Origin: Levilactobacillus fujinensis
Lineage (GTDB): Bacteria > Bacillota > Bacilli > Lactobacillales > Lactobacillaceae
NCBI RefSeq assembly: GCF_003946335.1
Contig: NZ_RHNX01000010.1
Location: forward strand, 19,786 to 83,785
Direction of reading: 5' to 3'
DNA: 64,000 nucleotides
Both the position numbers and the translations under genes were made by a program. Each line of letters starts with the position of its first letter. The first letter of the stretch is position 1. Positions 29,553 through 40,338 of this stretch are shown in pieces. The notes below the pieces were generated by a model that did not search any database, had not been told where the DNA came from, and saw nothing but the letters and a program-made list of their open reading frames with translations.

Positions 29553-29568
29553 GTTATTTTTGAATTTT

Positions 29569-31632
<2,064 letters not shown>

Positions 31633-31687
31633 TTATTCCGTTGTTTTCGGGTTAAAATTCAATGTAAATTCTAATTAAGTATAGCAT

Positions 31688-31724
31688 AAACCCCGGTTCA
31701 GCCATAGCGCTTTACCGGGGTTTT
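31688..31724. terminator. Hairpin between GH43 and metG genes
   Basis: AAACCCCGGT pairs with ACCGGGGTTT. The T-run is stronger on the plus strand, but the position suits ending the GH2-MFS-GH43 transcript from the minus strand. Confidence 0.7.
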
Positions 31725-31918
31725 ATATCTTAATTTTAGGGGATAATTACCCAAATCGAGCTGAAAAATTAAAGCCCTTGAGGTCATGTAAATTGGTCAT
31801 ACTGCAACTGCCAGGGATTTCATCTGCTGTGGGCGTACTCCGTTTCCCCGACTCGGCCGACGACATTCTAGCTCTGATTTTACGCCGTTGAAGGTTACCC
31901 CTGCACCGCATACCGCAC
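31725..31918. other. Gene-free stretch after the GH43 gene
   Basis: About 190 bp with no reading frame and no clear hairpin. A few short words (CTGCCAGGGATTTC, GTTGAAGGTTAC) recall family A but are too scattered to call a copy. Confidence 0.35.
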
Positions 31919-32788
31919 CTACTTGATGATCAATTGCTGGTTCTTTTCACCCACGGGTAGAAACTTCGGATGCTCCTGATAAAAATCATTCGGCGAATGC
32001 AAAACATATCGTTTTTGTCCGGTCAACGTCGTAAATAGCATGCCATGGCCCCCCGTTTCAATTACTGGATCGGGTAACTGTTGCCAATCGCCAAAGATAT
32101 CCCCGGACTTAGAAATAGCCTGTCCAACTGAATATCCCGCATTTCCCCAGCTTGACCACAACATCACTAGGGAACCATCGGGCTGTTGATAAACAGTTGG
32201 TCCATCAGCAAAGTAGGCATCCCCCTTAATTCCAAACTCCTTTTCTGCAAATGGCACTGGTTTCGCCCACTTGGCTTCTGCAGCCGAGAATAAACGAACC
32301 GGCTCGCCGACTGTCTTAGTCCAATCGTCAGTCAAAGCTACCGCACACATATCGCCTTGTGGCACGTCCTGTAACGTATGCGAGTAAACTAAGTAGGACC
32401 GACCATCCTTTTCAAAAATTGTTGCATCGATTGCTTCACTGTCTGCTGCGGTCAATTGTGTCACGTAGTGGTAGGGACCCAATGGCTTATCCGCTTTGAA
32501 CAAGTTAATGGACTTCTTCCGATGCGCACCACCTAGGGTCGTTACCAGGTAGTTCTGGCCATTATGTTCGTACGCTTCCGGCGCCCAGTAGTTTTCTGTT
32601 GCCCAAAAGCCCTCTGGTCGATGAAAGACCTCATTAGGCCCCTGCCAATTTTCAAGGTCTGAACTGACATAGCAGTCAAAACCATCCATCTCACCCCAAC
32701 ACGATTGACTACGCGTGCCAAATAAATAATACTTACCATCTTGAACAAGAACATACGGATCACGAATATTGATATCAGCTGTTTTCAA
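31919..32788 (-). CDS. Glycoside hydrolase family 43-like protein
   Basis: A 289-residue five-bladed beta-propeller hydrolase. The catalytic base Asp is in INIRDPYVL, the pKa-modulating Asp in SEAIDATIFEKDG, and the likely acid Glu or conserved metal-site His in the later GDAYFADGP and TGGHGMLFT segments. GH43 enzymes usually remove arabinose, xylose or galactose side groups. There is no signal peptide, so it acts on imported oligosaccharides. The start is a TTG at 32788 behind GGGAGG. It is the last gene of GH2-MFS-GH43; the exact substrate is unknown. Confidence 0.82.
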   Translation of the reverse strand: MKTADINIRDPYVLVQDGKYYLFGTRSQSCWGEMDGFDCYVSSDLENWQGPNEVFHRPEGFWATENYWAPEAYEHNGQNYLVTTLGGAHRKKSINLFKADKPLGPYHYVTQLTAADSEAIDATIFEKDGRSYLVYSHTLQDVPQGDMCAVALTDDWTKTVGEPVRLFSAAEAKWAKPVPFAEKEFGIKGDAYFADGPTVYQQPDGSLVMLWSSWGNAGYSVGQAISKSGDIFGDWQQLPDPVIETGGHGMLFTTLTGQKRYVLHSPNDFYQEHPKFLPVGEKNQQLIIK

Positions 32789-32820
32789 ACTAGTTTCCTC
32801 CCACCATTAGATTATCCTTT

Positions 32821-34035
32821 TTAAGCATTTTCCGTTTTTCCAGATTGACCAAAGGCCTGTTCGACAATTTTTCTTTGCAACCCAATTGCGGCAATCAAAA
32901 TGCACAGAACCAGGCTAGCCAGACCACTGGTCGTGAAAATATTTAACGCTGATGTATCGCTGCCGGCCAAAATATTCATTAAGAATGGACTTGCAAAGCC
33001 GCCAATCGCCAACCCAGCCGAGTAAACACCAATCGACATCGGGACACTGGTCTTATCAGCAGAAATTGAAATTAAGTAGGGATATTGGGCCATGCACAGG
33101 CTTAATGCGGCACCGGACAAGAAACTACCAACCCCAATCATAATCATTGAGTTCGCAAAGCCGATAATCAAGAACGATAACGCCATTAACAAAAATGATG
33201 AACTAATCGTATAGTTTTTTAGGACCTTAGCTAACGATCCAACGATAATTCCGCAGAGCAACCCACCTAGTAGCCCAATCATTGAGAGACCACCGGCTAG
33301 GGCGCTACCACCAAGATGATGCGCGGTCACGAACAATGAAATATTGTTGGAAAAAACATTGTACAGTACCATTGAACAGAAACCACCTAATGCAATGAGC
33401 CACGTAAACTTATTCACGGAAATTTTAGTCTTCTCGACAGGTGAATTTTTCGTCTGAACATTTTCCACAGCTTCACTCTTATGCAATGGCAGCGCTATCA
33501 AAACAATGATTAAAATCAGAACTGGAAAGAGATAGGCCAAATAGTTGTTCACCCAGGATTTGGCGGCTAAGACGCCTCCTGCAAAAATAACCAGCATTGC
33601 CCCAAAGTTCGTAAACGCTGTGTTCTTTCCCATAACATCCTGCCGTTGATTTTCCGGCAACTCTTCCGTAATCAAAACCTGAACGATGTTCGTCACCATC
33701 CCTTGGCCAAACCCAATTACAGCAGAACAGACTAACAGAAAACTTAAACTAGCATGGTATACCAGCGGTGCCAGTCCTCCTAAGCAAATCAGGGCAACAC
33801 CGGTAATCGCCAAATATTTATGTGGCATCCGCCCGGCAGCTAATCGCCCAATGACCAATCCAGCAATCAAGGCAGCCAGGTTTGGAATCGACGTCAGCAT
33901 CTGAACAAACGTATTCCCTGCATGGAAAGCTTGCGCAATCGCAGCGTAGGATGGTGATGTTGTCAATGAGATCATCGACAATGTACTTAAGGCTAAAATT
34001 CCAACTTTTCTTGATAATATACTCTTCGTCGCCAT
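32821..34035 (-). CDS. MFS transporter, sugar or glycoside uptake
   Basis: A 404-residue major facilitator with 12 predicted helices and a central charged loop near residue 190 (KSEAVENVQTKNSPVEKTK). The loop between helices 2 and 3 (GRLAAGRMPHKY) fits the family motif A. The ATG at 34035 follows AAGGAGAG. Being between GH2 and GH43 genes, 12 bp and 32 bp away, it most likely imports the oligosaccharide or glycoside they digest; family membership alone does not give the substrate. Confidence 0.85.
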   Translation of the reverse strand: MATKSILSRKVGILALSTLSMISLTTSPSYAAIAQAFHAGNTFVQMLTSIPNLAALIAGLVIGRLAAGRMPHKYLAITGVALICLGGLAPLVYHASLSFLLVCSAVIGFGQGMVTNIVQVLITEELPENQRQDVMGKNTAFTNFGAMLVIFAGGVLAAKSWVNNYLAYLFPVLILIIVLIALPLHKSEAVENVQTKNSPVEKTKISVNKFTWLIALGGFCSMVLYNVFSNNISLFVTAHHLGGSALAGGLSMIGLLGGLLCGIIVGSLAKVLKNYTISSSFLLMALSFLIIGFANSMIMIGVGSFLSGAALSLCMAQYPYLISISADKTSVPMSIGVYSAGLAIGGFASPFLMNILAGSDTSALNIFTTSGLASLVLCILIAAIGLQRKIVEQAFGQSGKTENA

Positions 34036-34047
34036 TATAATCTCTCC

Positions 34048-36498
34048 TTAATTAACTTTGATTTCAGTCGTCACTTCTGCTAAATTCTCGGCCGCAACAC
34101 GAACCGTTACTGTCCCCGAGCGCTGTCCTAAACGAACGATTCCAAGGGCCTGCCCCTTAAATAGATGCTGTGTAGGTGTCGTAAAACCTTCTTCTGGACA
34201 CGGATCACTCGTCCCCAATGCCTGTAGTGTCCCCGGACCGGTGACGGTTACCCTAATGTCACTGGTATCAATTGGATTACACAAACCATCTTGGTCAACT
34301 GCTTCAATTTCAATAAAGCATAAATGGTCTTCTCCGGATTGAATCTGTGCATTATCAACTTGCACGGCTAAATGATTCGTCGCCTGAACTGTCTGTAAGT
34401 TGCTTTCACCGACAACGACACCATGCTTATAGGTCACTGCTTTCAAGGTTCCTGGCTGATAGGTCAATTGCCATTTACTGTAAAATTTTTGAAAATCATC
34501 ACCAACTGGTTTCTTTCCTAAGGACTGATCATTCAAAAACAGTTCGACCTCATCCCCCGTTGCGTAGACTTCTACAATGATTGGTTGATCATCAAATCCC
34601 GGCCACGTCCAAGAGTGTTCCGAATCGGTCCATGACCAATTGCTGACAAACATCTTCTTACCAAAGTTTTCAGGCCGCTGAACGGCAATGTATGGCTCAT
34701 TTTGTTGGCGATTCCAGATCATCGATCGCCAATACGAAACGGGCTTGCGATTACCAGTCAAATCAAAATCACCACAGTAAGCCGTTACCCACGGATAAGG
34801 GGCCGTGAAGGACTGATTACCGTCATCGGGTACTAAGCGGCCAACGCCGGTCTCTCCCAAATAATCCCAAGCCGTCCACGAGAAATCGCCTAAGACGTAC
34901 GGATGCTGCGTGACTAAATCCCAATTGGTCGCTAAATCTGATGGATTTGTTTCCGTTCCAATAAAGACTCTGTGCGCATCCCGTTGATGATCAAGTTCAT
35001 ACCGCGCCGCCGCATAATTGTAGCCAATGATATCTACCATGTCACAGGACTCCGCAATTGCTTCGGTCGTGATTGGATGCGTATTGACCAACGGCATAAG
35101 TTCCTTAAAGTTATTCATCAAATCATTGATATTTTCCTGACTCATTTTGGTCTTCAGTGAAGCTGCAATCTGTGGTAATTTGTCCATACTAGATAAGGTT
35201 GGATTAATCGCATTAAGCACATACCGCGTCGCGTCCAAAGACCGAATCTTATCGATAAACTTCCGGCCCCAGAAAGCGGATGTCTCGGTTCCCGTCTCGG
35301 GAATTTCATTGCCAATGGAATAGATAATGACAGACGGATGATTGAAATCTTTGTTGACCATTGCCGTGAGGTCTTGTTCCCATTGCTGTTCCATGTAGAG
35401 TGCATAATCATAAGGCGTTTTGGGTTGCGTCCACACATCGGTAAATTCATCGATGACGAGCATGCCGTACTTGTCGCACGCAGCAATTAATTTGTCATTC
35501 ATTGGATTGTGCGCCGAGCGAATTGCATTGTAGCCAGCCGATTTAAGTCGTTTAACCTTACGTTCCTCATTATCCTTAAAGATGGCTGCCCCCAAGAATC
35601 CTTCGTCAGGATGAACACAACCACCTTTCAGGTTAATCACTTTTCCATTCAACATTAGGCCTTGTCGATTGTTTAATGCCAGGGTTCGGACACCAAAGAT
35701 AGCTGACTCCTTGTCAACAATTTCATCGGCCACTAATAAGGACACCCGACACCGGTATAAATTCGGCGTAGCCACGGACCATAATCTTGGCGATGCTAAA
35801 TAAATTCTGGTTGAAAGTTCAAGCTTAGAAGTCGACTTTAAATTGACCTTCTCAAGTCTGCTTGCAACAACCTGCTCTTCGCTATCAAAAATCTCATATT
35901 TCAGATGAACCGTCTTCGCACCAATTTCCCGATTAACTAGTTGTGCGCTCACAACTAACGTCGCATTATCCGCATCCGCACTTTCCGTTTGAATATGAAC
36001 GCTATCGTCGCTGAGGCGCAATGGCTGACCAAACAATAGCCACACATCATCGAAAATTCCCGACCCGGTATACCAGCGACTAGCCGGTTGCGCTTTATTT
36101 TTCACAACAACTTTGATCGTGTTGGTTTGACCAAAGACAACGTAGTCCTGAACGGCAACCGTAAAGCCGGTATAACCATAGGGATGGCGGCCAACGACCT
36201 GGTTATTGACTAAAATCGTCGTATTTCCCATGACACCTTTAAATTTCAAAAATACTTCCTGATTTACATGTTGCGCATCAATCAAGATTTCCTTGACATA
36301 CTCATAGTCTTCACCAGCGAAGAATCCCATGTCTGATCCTGTATCATTTTCTGCACGTCTCTGCGTTCGCAGCATCCCATCGTAGGGCAAGTCGACATTA
36401 ACGTCATGGATCTTTGCGGTACCACCTGACACTTGATCACTAACATCCGTAGTCCCATTCTTTACTTTCCAAGACTCATTAATTAAAATAGATTCCAT
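34048..36498 (-). CDS. Glycoside hydrolase family 2 enzyme (beta-galactosidase-like, with DUF4982)
   Basis: An 816-residue intracellular GH2 enzyme. Order of domains: sugar-binding jelly roll (about 1-180), immunoglobulin-like domain (180-280), TIM barrel (280-590) and DUF4982 plus a last beta domain. The acid/base is Glu398 in SIGNEIPETG and the nucleophile Glu516 in FIGTETNPS. Activity could be beta-galactosidase, beta-glucuronidase or arabinopyranosidase; the sequence does not decide. AAGGAG precedes the ATG by 8 nt. It heads the operon and is divergent from an AraC regulator across a cre-containing promoter. Confidence 0.92.
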   Translation of the reverse strand: MESILINESWKVKNGTTDVSDQVSGGTAKIHDVNVDLPYDGMLRTQRRAENDTGSDMGFFAGEDYEYVKEILIDAQHVNQEVFLKFKGVMGNTTILVNNQVVGRHPYGYTGFTVAVQDYVVFGQTNTIKVVVKNKAQPASRWYTGSGIFDDVWLLFGQPLRLSDDSVHIQTESADADNATLVVSAQLVNREIGAKTVHLKYEIFDSEEQVVASRLEKVNLKSTSKLELSTRIYLASPRLWSVATPNLYRCRVSLLVADEIVDKESAIFGVRTLALNNRQGLMLNGKVINLKGGCVHPDEGFLGAAIFKDNEERKVKRLKSAGYNAIRSAHNPMNDKLIAACDKYGMLVIDEFTDVWTQPKTPYDYALYMEQQWEQDLTAMVNKDFNHPSVIIYSIGNEIPETGTETSAFWGRKFIDKIRSLDATRYVLNAINPTLSSMDKLPQIAASLKTKMSQENINDLMNNFKELMPLVNTHPITTEAIAESCDMVDIIGYNYAAARYELDHQRDAHRVFIGTETNPSDLATNWDLVTQHPYVLGDFSWTAWDYLGETGVGRLVPDDGNQSFTAPYPWVTAYCGDFDLTGNRKPVSYWRSMIWNRQQNEPYIAVQRPENFGKKMFVSNWSWTDSEHSWTWPGFDDQPIIVEVYATGDEVELFLNDQSLGKKPVGDDFQKFYSKWQLTYQPGTLKAVTYKHGVVVGESNLQTVQATNHLAVQVDNAQIQSGEDHLCFIEIEAVDQDGLCNPIDTSDIRVTVTGPGTLQALGTSDPCPEEGFTTPTQHLFKGQALGIVRLGQRSGTVTVRVAAENLAEVTTEIKVN

Positions 36499-36522
36499 CT
36501 AAACCGCTCCTTAACTTGTTGG

Positions 36523-36552
36523 TTTTTACGAAAGCGCTTTCCTAATTGACAA
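36523..36552 (-). promoter_or_regulatory. GH2 operon promoter with internal cre site
   Basis: Minus-strand TTGTCA (36547-36552), an 18-nt spacer and TAAAAA (36523-36528). The spacer contains the symmetrical cre-like CGAAAGCGCTTTCC (36529-36542). The cre is convincing; the -10 box is weak and may need the AraC activator. Confidence 0.68.
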
Positions 36553-36657
36553 GTCCTATCTTACGGGACGGGCGCCTTAAATTTGGTATCATTTCTTTAC
36601 CTATTCAGACATCCATGTACCTTTTTTAAACATCATTAGCTAGTGAGGTGAACGCAA

Positions 36658-37692
36658 TTGTCCGAACAAGATTTTTTCGTACACAAGAATTTACGCACAG
36701 AGCGAGAGGAAAAAGTATCTATTGCGGAAATTCGGTCAACGCGACAAAGTGACTATGATATCTCTCTCGAAACATTCGAAAAAGGCGCAACGACAAATTA
36801 TTTCTATCGTTACACCTTAAATAAAAACTCAGCATTTTCAATGAATACACAGGAGTCAAAGTACTTTGAAAAATTCAATCTTCTCCATGCGCAAAACTAT
36901 TTTGTCCTCATTTGTCCGCTAAAAGGTGAGCTTTCTGTCAACCTTGATGGTCATGTTGTGAAGCTAAATGAGGGTGATGTTTGCATTGTGGACAAGAATC
37001 TATTTCACACAGAGGTTGCTCGGCAAAATGAAGTTCAGACTTTCTTTTTAAATATTTCGGCGGACTTAATGCGGCAATTATTCAATAATCGTTTTGTTTA
37101 TTTTCACCGTTCAGGTGCGGTTTTCGACTTTTTTCAACAGACACTCGATGAAACAACAACTGAGAAGCAAGCCCTCATTCTAAAACGAAATTATTCGCCG
37201 GCAAAGATTGCCTCAGTTCTAGTTGGCTTTTCAGCTATTGAAGCCGAGTTCAAAGTAAAACAATCTGGTTTTGTTTTCATGCTAAAAGGACTGCTGGTCA
37301 GACTGCTAGACGCCCTGGCCAATGGCAACCTCTATACTGGATCTGCTATTCGCGTACTCTCCCCTGAACGTAATATTGTCATTCAACAGGTTAAGCAACT
37401 TATCGACCTTCGAGAGGCGAAAATTTCCTATGTCGATTTAGGTGCGGCGCTAAAATATAACGGTAATTATTTAAACCGACTATTTCAAAAAGAATACGGC
37501 CTTTCCATTAAGCAATACAGTAACATTGTCTGTATCCGTCGCGCAGACTACCTCCTTATCAACTCCAACAAATCGGTTAAAGAAATCATTTCCCAACTTG
37601 GCTTTACGAATCGTACTAGCTTTAATCGCCTCTTCCAACAGAAACACGGCATGGGACCAGCAGAATATCGTAAAGAACACCAGGTTCACTAA
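36658..37692 (+). CDS. AraC-family transcriptional regulator
   Basis: A 344-residue regulator. The N-terminal half is a cupin-like sensor (NYFVLICPLKGELSVNLDG, LNEGDVCIVDKNLFHTE). The C-terminal 100 residues hold two helix-turn-helix units (SYVDLGAALKYNGNYLNRLF and SVKEIISQLGFTNRTSFNRL as the recognition stretches). It starts at a TTG behind GAGGTG. Divergent orientation to GH2-MFS-GH43 and the 160-bp shared promoter region suggest it activates that operon in response to the imported sugar. Confidence 0.9.
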   Translation: MSEQDFFVHKNLRTEREEKVSIAEIRSTRQSDYDISLETFEKGATTNYFYRYTLNKNSAFSMNTQESKYFEKFNLLHAQNYFVLICPLKGELSVNLDGHVVKLNEGDVCIVDKNLFHTEVARQNEVQTFFLNISADLMRQLFNNRFVYFHRSGAVFDFFQQTLDETTTEKQALILKRNYSPAKIASVLVGFSAIEAEFKVKQSGFVFMLKGLLVRLLDALANGNLYTGSAIRVLSPERNIVIQQVKQLIDLREAKISYVDLGAALKYNGNYLNRLFQKEYGLSIKQYSNIVCIRRADYLLINSNKSVKEIISQLGFTNRTSFNRLFQQKHGMGPAEYRKEHQVH

Positions 37693-37699
37693 CAGCGGC

Positions 37700-37882
37700 A
37701 AAACCGGGTTCAGGTGCGTCGTTCTATTAAGTCAAGGAGTGTTTAGTAGAAAAATAAGCTTGCAGACTCGGCATTTTCGAAGTTTTAAGTTGTGTTCGCA
37801 CCGATCTAGTCCCATAGTTACCGGCCGGGTATGGCGATGGCTGGACAACAGTCATATGTCATGGCTTAAACCTTTCAGTTAT
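37700..37882. repeat. MITE-like family A, alpha-half copy
   Basis: Begins within 10 bp of the araC stop and contains CAGGTGCGTCGTTCTA, GCTTGCAGACTCGG, AAGTTGTGTTCGCACCGATC and GGCGATGGCTGGACAACAG, ending TTAAACCTTTCAG. Its left end is missing. Confidence 0.7.
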
Positions 37883-37965
37883 CAGTTTTAAGCGGAGCCG
37901 GCTACTTTTTCACCCGTTTCGGTAATATAGATTTGGAAACACAAAAACATACTAAGATTAGCTCA

Positions 37966-38013
37966 AAAAGTTGCTCTTTTCAGAATCTAATGATTCTGAA
38001 AAGAGCAACTTTT
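37966..38013. terminator. Long perfect hairpin, copy 2 (22-bp stem)
   Basis: AAAAGTTGCTCTTTTCAGA continues to a 4-nt loop and its exact inverse. Compared with 11964-12011 both stem changes are compensatory. It stands between the convergent araC and DUF72 genes and can end both transcripts. Confidence 0.88.
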
Positions 38014-38038
38014 ATTTACGCCACTATGGTGCCGAAAC

Positions 38039-38151
38039 GTGGGACATAAAGCAGTTTGTTGCGCTTAACCCGATAGCAAAAATCATGCCAAAATCAAGCA
38101 TAATTCCTGCTATCACGTTAATGCTCGCAAACTAGCCGCTTTATGTCCCAC
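38039..38151. repeat. Family B palindromic element (GTGGGAC ends), copy 2
   Basis: A 113-bp element bounded by GTGGGACATAAAGC and GCTTTATGTCCCAC, with an inner pair CGATAGCA / TGCTATC. It lies between the DUF72 stop codon (24 bp away) and the 22-bp hairpin. Confidence 0.8.
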
Positions 38152-38174
38152 TCTCCACCGCTGACTTTATTCTT

Positions 38175-39020
38175 TTAAAACAAATCCAACTGCTGTGGCG
38201 CCAAATTCGCCCAATGTAAGCCTAGAATCGCCTGCAACCGTTGCGCATTCGGTGCGGCATCTCGGCCGGAGTTGTTGTTGAAGATGACGCAGACATTTTT
38301 TGCCTGTTGATCTAGCCGTTTAGCCAGTGCCGCAAAGTTCTGCAGCTCCTCTTCTGAGTACCGATACAGCGTCCGCGTCTTACGCCAGCTAGCGCCTTGA
38401 TTAAACCAGCCTTGCGCGTTGCGGCCGTGCAAGCGGACCACCGCCAGTGCCGATGTCGTCACTGTGTCGATCAACGGAATCCCATCGTTTAAATTATGCG
38501 GTTCGTCGGTCGTCACGTTGGTCAACTTCAGTGACTTGAGATAGTCCAGCACGTCGGTCGTCATCCCCGGTGTTGCGAACCAACTCGGGCTTCGAAACTC
38601 AACGGCTACTGGCAGATTGCCCATCTGCACACGCACGTCACGGAGATACTCAATGTTGGCCGTCGTCCGATTGAAAAACGGCGGAAATTGAAACAGCACC
38701 GTTAACAACTTGCCACTGACTACCAGGGGTTGAATGGCTTCCTTAAACTGCTCAAATACCGTTGCCAATGCCACTGCATCAACTGGCTCCTTGCGATTGT
38801 GCTTGGTCATGACCTGATTCGCCTTCAGAATATACTGAAAGCCATCCGGCACGGTAGCGGCCCACTTGCCAATCGTAGTCTGCCGCGGAATCCCATAGAA
38901 TGGCGTATCCAGTTCAACCACCGGAAAATGGCCCGCGTATTCAGTTAAGGTCACTGGCCGATCTTCACCGCCAATCAACGCCGGGTGCTCGGTCCAAGTG
39001 GTTAACCCAATACTAATCAT
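38175..39020 (-). CDS. DUF72 family protein
   Basis: A 281-residue TIM-barrel-like protein of the DUF72/YunF family. Typical segments are ISIGLTTWTEHP at the start, VELDTPFYGIPRQ, FQYILKANQVMTKH, LFQFPPFFN and AVEFRSPSWF. The biochemical role is unknown. AGAGGA stands before the ATG at 39020. It is monocistronic. Its 3' side carries the family B element and long hairpin, and its 5' side a family A copy. Confidence 0.88.
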   Translation of the reverse strand: MISIGLTTWTEHPALIGGEDRPVTLTEYAGHFPVVELDTPFYGIPRQTTIGKWAATVPDGFQYILKANQVMTKHNRKEPVDAVALATVFEQFKEAIQPLVVSGKLLTVLFQFPPFFNRTTANIEYLRDVRVQMGNLPVAVEFRSPSWFATPGMTTDVLDYLKSLKLTNVTTDEPHNLNDGIPLIDTVTTSALAVVRLHGRNAQGWFNQGASWRKTRTLYRYSEEELQNFAALAKRLDQQAKNVCVIFNNNSGRDAAPNAQRLQAILGLHWANLAPQQLDLF

Positions 39021-39056
39021 CCGCAGAGTCCTCCTCTAAGATTTTTAAACTAGTTA

Positions 39057-39246
39057 CCAAAGGTTGAAAACCAAAATGTTTGCGTTACTCTTGCAGCAGT
39101 AAGAATTATCACGGCTAAATTAGTGAAAACAGCCGCACTCCGACCGTCAGGGATTCCGCTTACTGTAGAGAACGCCTCCAGCCAAAGGGCGGGCTTCCGG
39201 ATCGCCTGAAAGCTGCCAAGTTCAGGCGTCTCCCAGGTCATCATCG
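39057..39246. repeat. MITE-like family A copy with one intact end
   Basis: Starts CCAAAGGTTGAAAACC and AAAATGTTTGCGTTACTC, closely like 26216 onward, then inverts the beta half (CTGAAAGCTGCC, GGCGTCTCCCAGGTCATC). The other terminus is missing; it ends about 35 bp from the stop of the gene at 39281. Confidence 0.78.
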
Positions 39247-39280
39247 CCAACAAATAGAAACGCCACCCCCCGGGTAAAAC

Positions 39281-39607
39281 CTATTTAAACCGCTCGAATT
39301 GCTTGATCAGTTCAGCCTCGGGCGTGGTCAGGCGACCGCTAAGCTGACTGATCAGCCGTTTCCCCGCTAATCGATCATTGTAGCGAATCCCGGTGACACA
39401 CAAATCGATCAAGGCAAACAGTGCCGTCACCAGTACCGCCTGTTGCCGCGTGAACGTCACGCTAAATAGTGTGACTAGCTGACCGTTGAACGCCACCTGT
39501 AAAATACCATAGATGACCAAGGTGTCCGGAATCAGTTGCAGAAAGCTAAGCCAGCGTAATCGCCGGACCAACTGCTTGAGTTGATGAATCACTTCTTGAT
39601 GGCTCAT
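39281..39607 (-). CDS. Small membrane protein, hypothetical
   Basis: A 108-residue protein with two hydrophobic segments (about residues 20-37 and 55-70) between basic ends (HQLKQLVRRLRW; LAGKRLISQLSGR). I do not recognise the family. A GGGGG-type ribosome site precedes the ATG by 8 nt. It starts 5 bp after the sirtuin stop codon, so it belongs to the mvaA-metallopeptidase-sirtuin unit as its last gene. Confidence 0.65.
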   Translation of the reverse strand: MSHQEVIHQLKQLVRRLRWLSFLQLIPDTLVIYGILQVAFNGQLVTLFSVTFTRQQAVLVTALFALIDLCVTGIRYNDRLAGKRLISQLSGRLTTPEAELIKQFERFK

Positions 39608-39612
39608 GCGCG

Positions 39613-40317
39613 TTACCCCCGGACCTGGAGTTCGTTAAAGAAGTCAGTGGCGTCGGCTTGGACCATATCATAGTCAAAGCCTAAATCTAATTTTTCCTGA
39701 TTCACAACGACTACTTTGGCCGCACTGTTTCTGTAATCGAGTAAACCAGCAAACGGGTAAACGCGCATCGACGTCCCAACGATAACCACCAAATCGGCCT
39801 GATTCATGGCCGCCACAGACCGTTGAATGTTCGTTTCGTTTAGTCCCTCATCGTAGAGCACGACGTCTGGCCGTAACCAACCGCCATCCACGTCATGGTG
39901 TGGGTCCTTCAGATAGTCCTGCCACGCCACTTTAGCGCCGCAGACCTGGCAGTGCACCTGGTACATGTTGCCGTGAAATTCCACCAGATGCTTGGTGTGG
40001 GCCACGTTGTACAAGTTGTCGATATTTTGCGTAATGACCATTGCACGGTCCTGTTGCGTCAAGGCCGCTTGCTTTTCGTGAATGACGTTGGGGGTGGCAT
40101 CCGGGTAGTAGAGGTTCTGTTTTACGTAATCGTAAAATACATCTGGTTCCTGAACTAAACAGGTGTGACTCAGATAATACTCGGCGTTGCGGTGTCCAGT
40201 GTATAGGCCATTTTTCGACCGATAATCTGGAATCCCAGAAGGCGTCGAGACGCCCGCACCAGTTAAAAATACAATGTGCTTCGCCTCGTCAAAGGTTGCT
40301 TGTAAGCTCGCTTCCAT
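39613..40317 (-). CDS. Sir2-family NAD-dependent deacylase
   Basis: A 234-residue sirtuin. The Rossmann motif GAGVSTPSGIPDYRS, the catalytic TQNIDNLYN and the active-site His in EFHGNMYQVHC are present, as are RPDVVLYDEGLNE and GTSMRVYP. The zinc module is only half kept: CQVC is seen, but the second Cys pair expected before WLRPDVV is replaced by HHDVDGG. It may thus lack structural zinc or be stabilised differently. Substrates could be acetylated or otherwise acylated proteins. I start at ATG 40317; a TTG two codons earlier is close to the ribosome site. Confidence 0.85.
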   Translation of the reverse strand: MEASLQATFDEAKHIVFLTGAGVSTPSGIPDYRSKNGLYTGHRNAEYYLSHTCLVQEPDVFYDYVKQNLYYPDATPNVIHEKQAALTQQDRAMVITQNIDNLYNVAHTKHLVEFHGNMYQVHCQVCGAKVAWQDYLKDPHHDVDGGWLRPDVVLYDEGLNETNIQRSVAAMNQADLVVIVGTSMRVYPFAGLLDYRNSAAKVVVVNQEKLDLGFDYDMVQADATDFFNELQVRG

Positions 40318-40338
40318 ACCCAATCATCCTTTCTAAAA

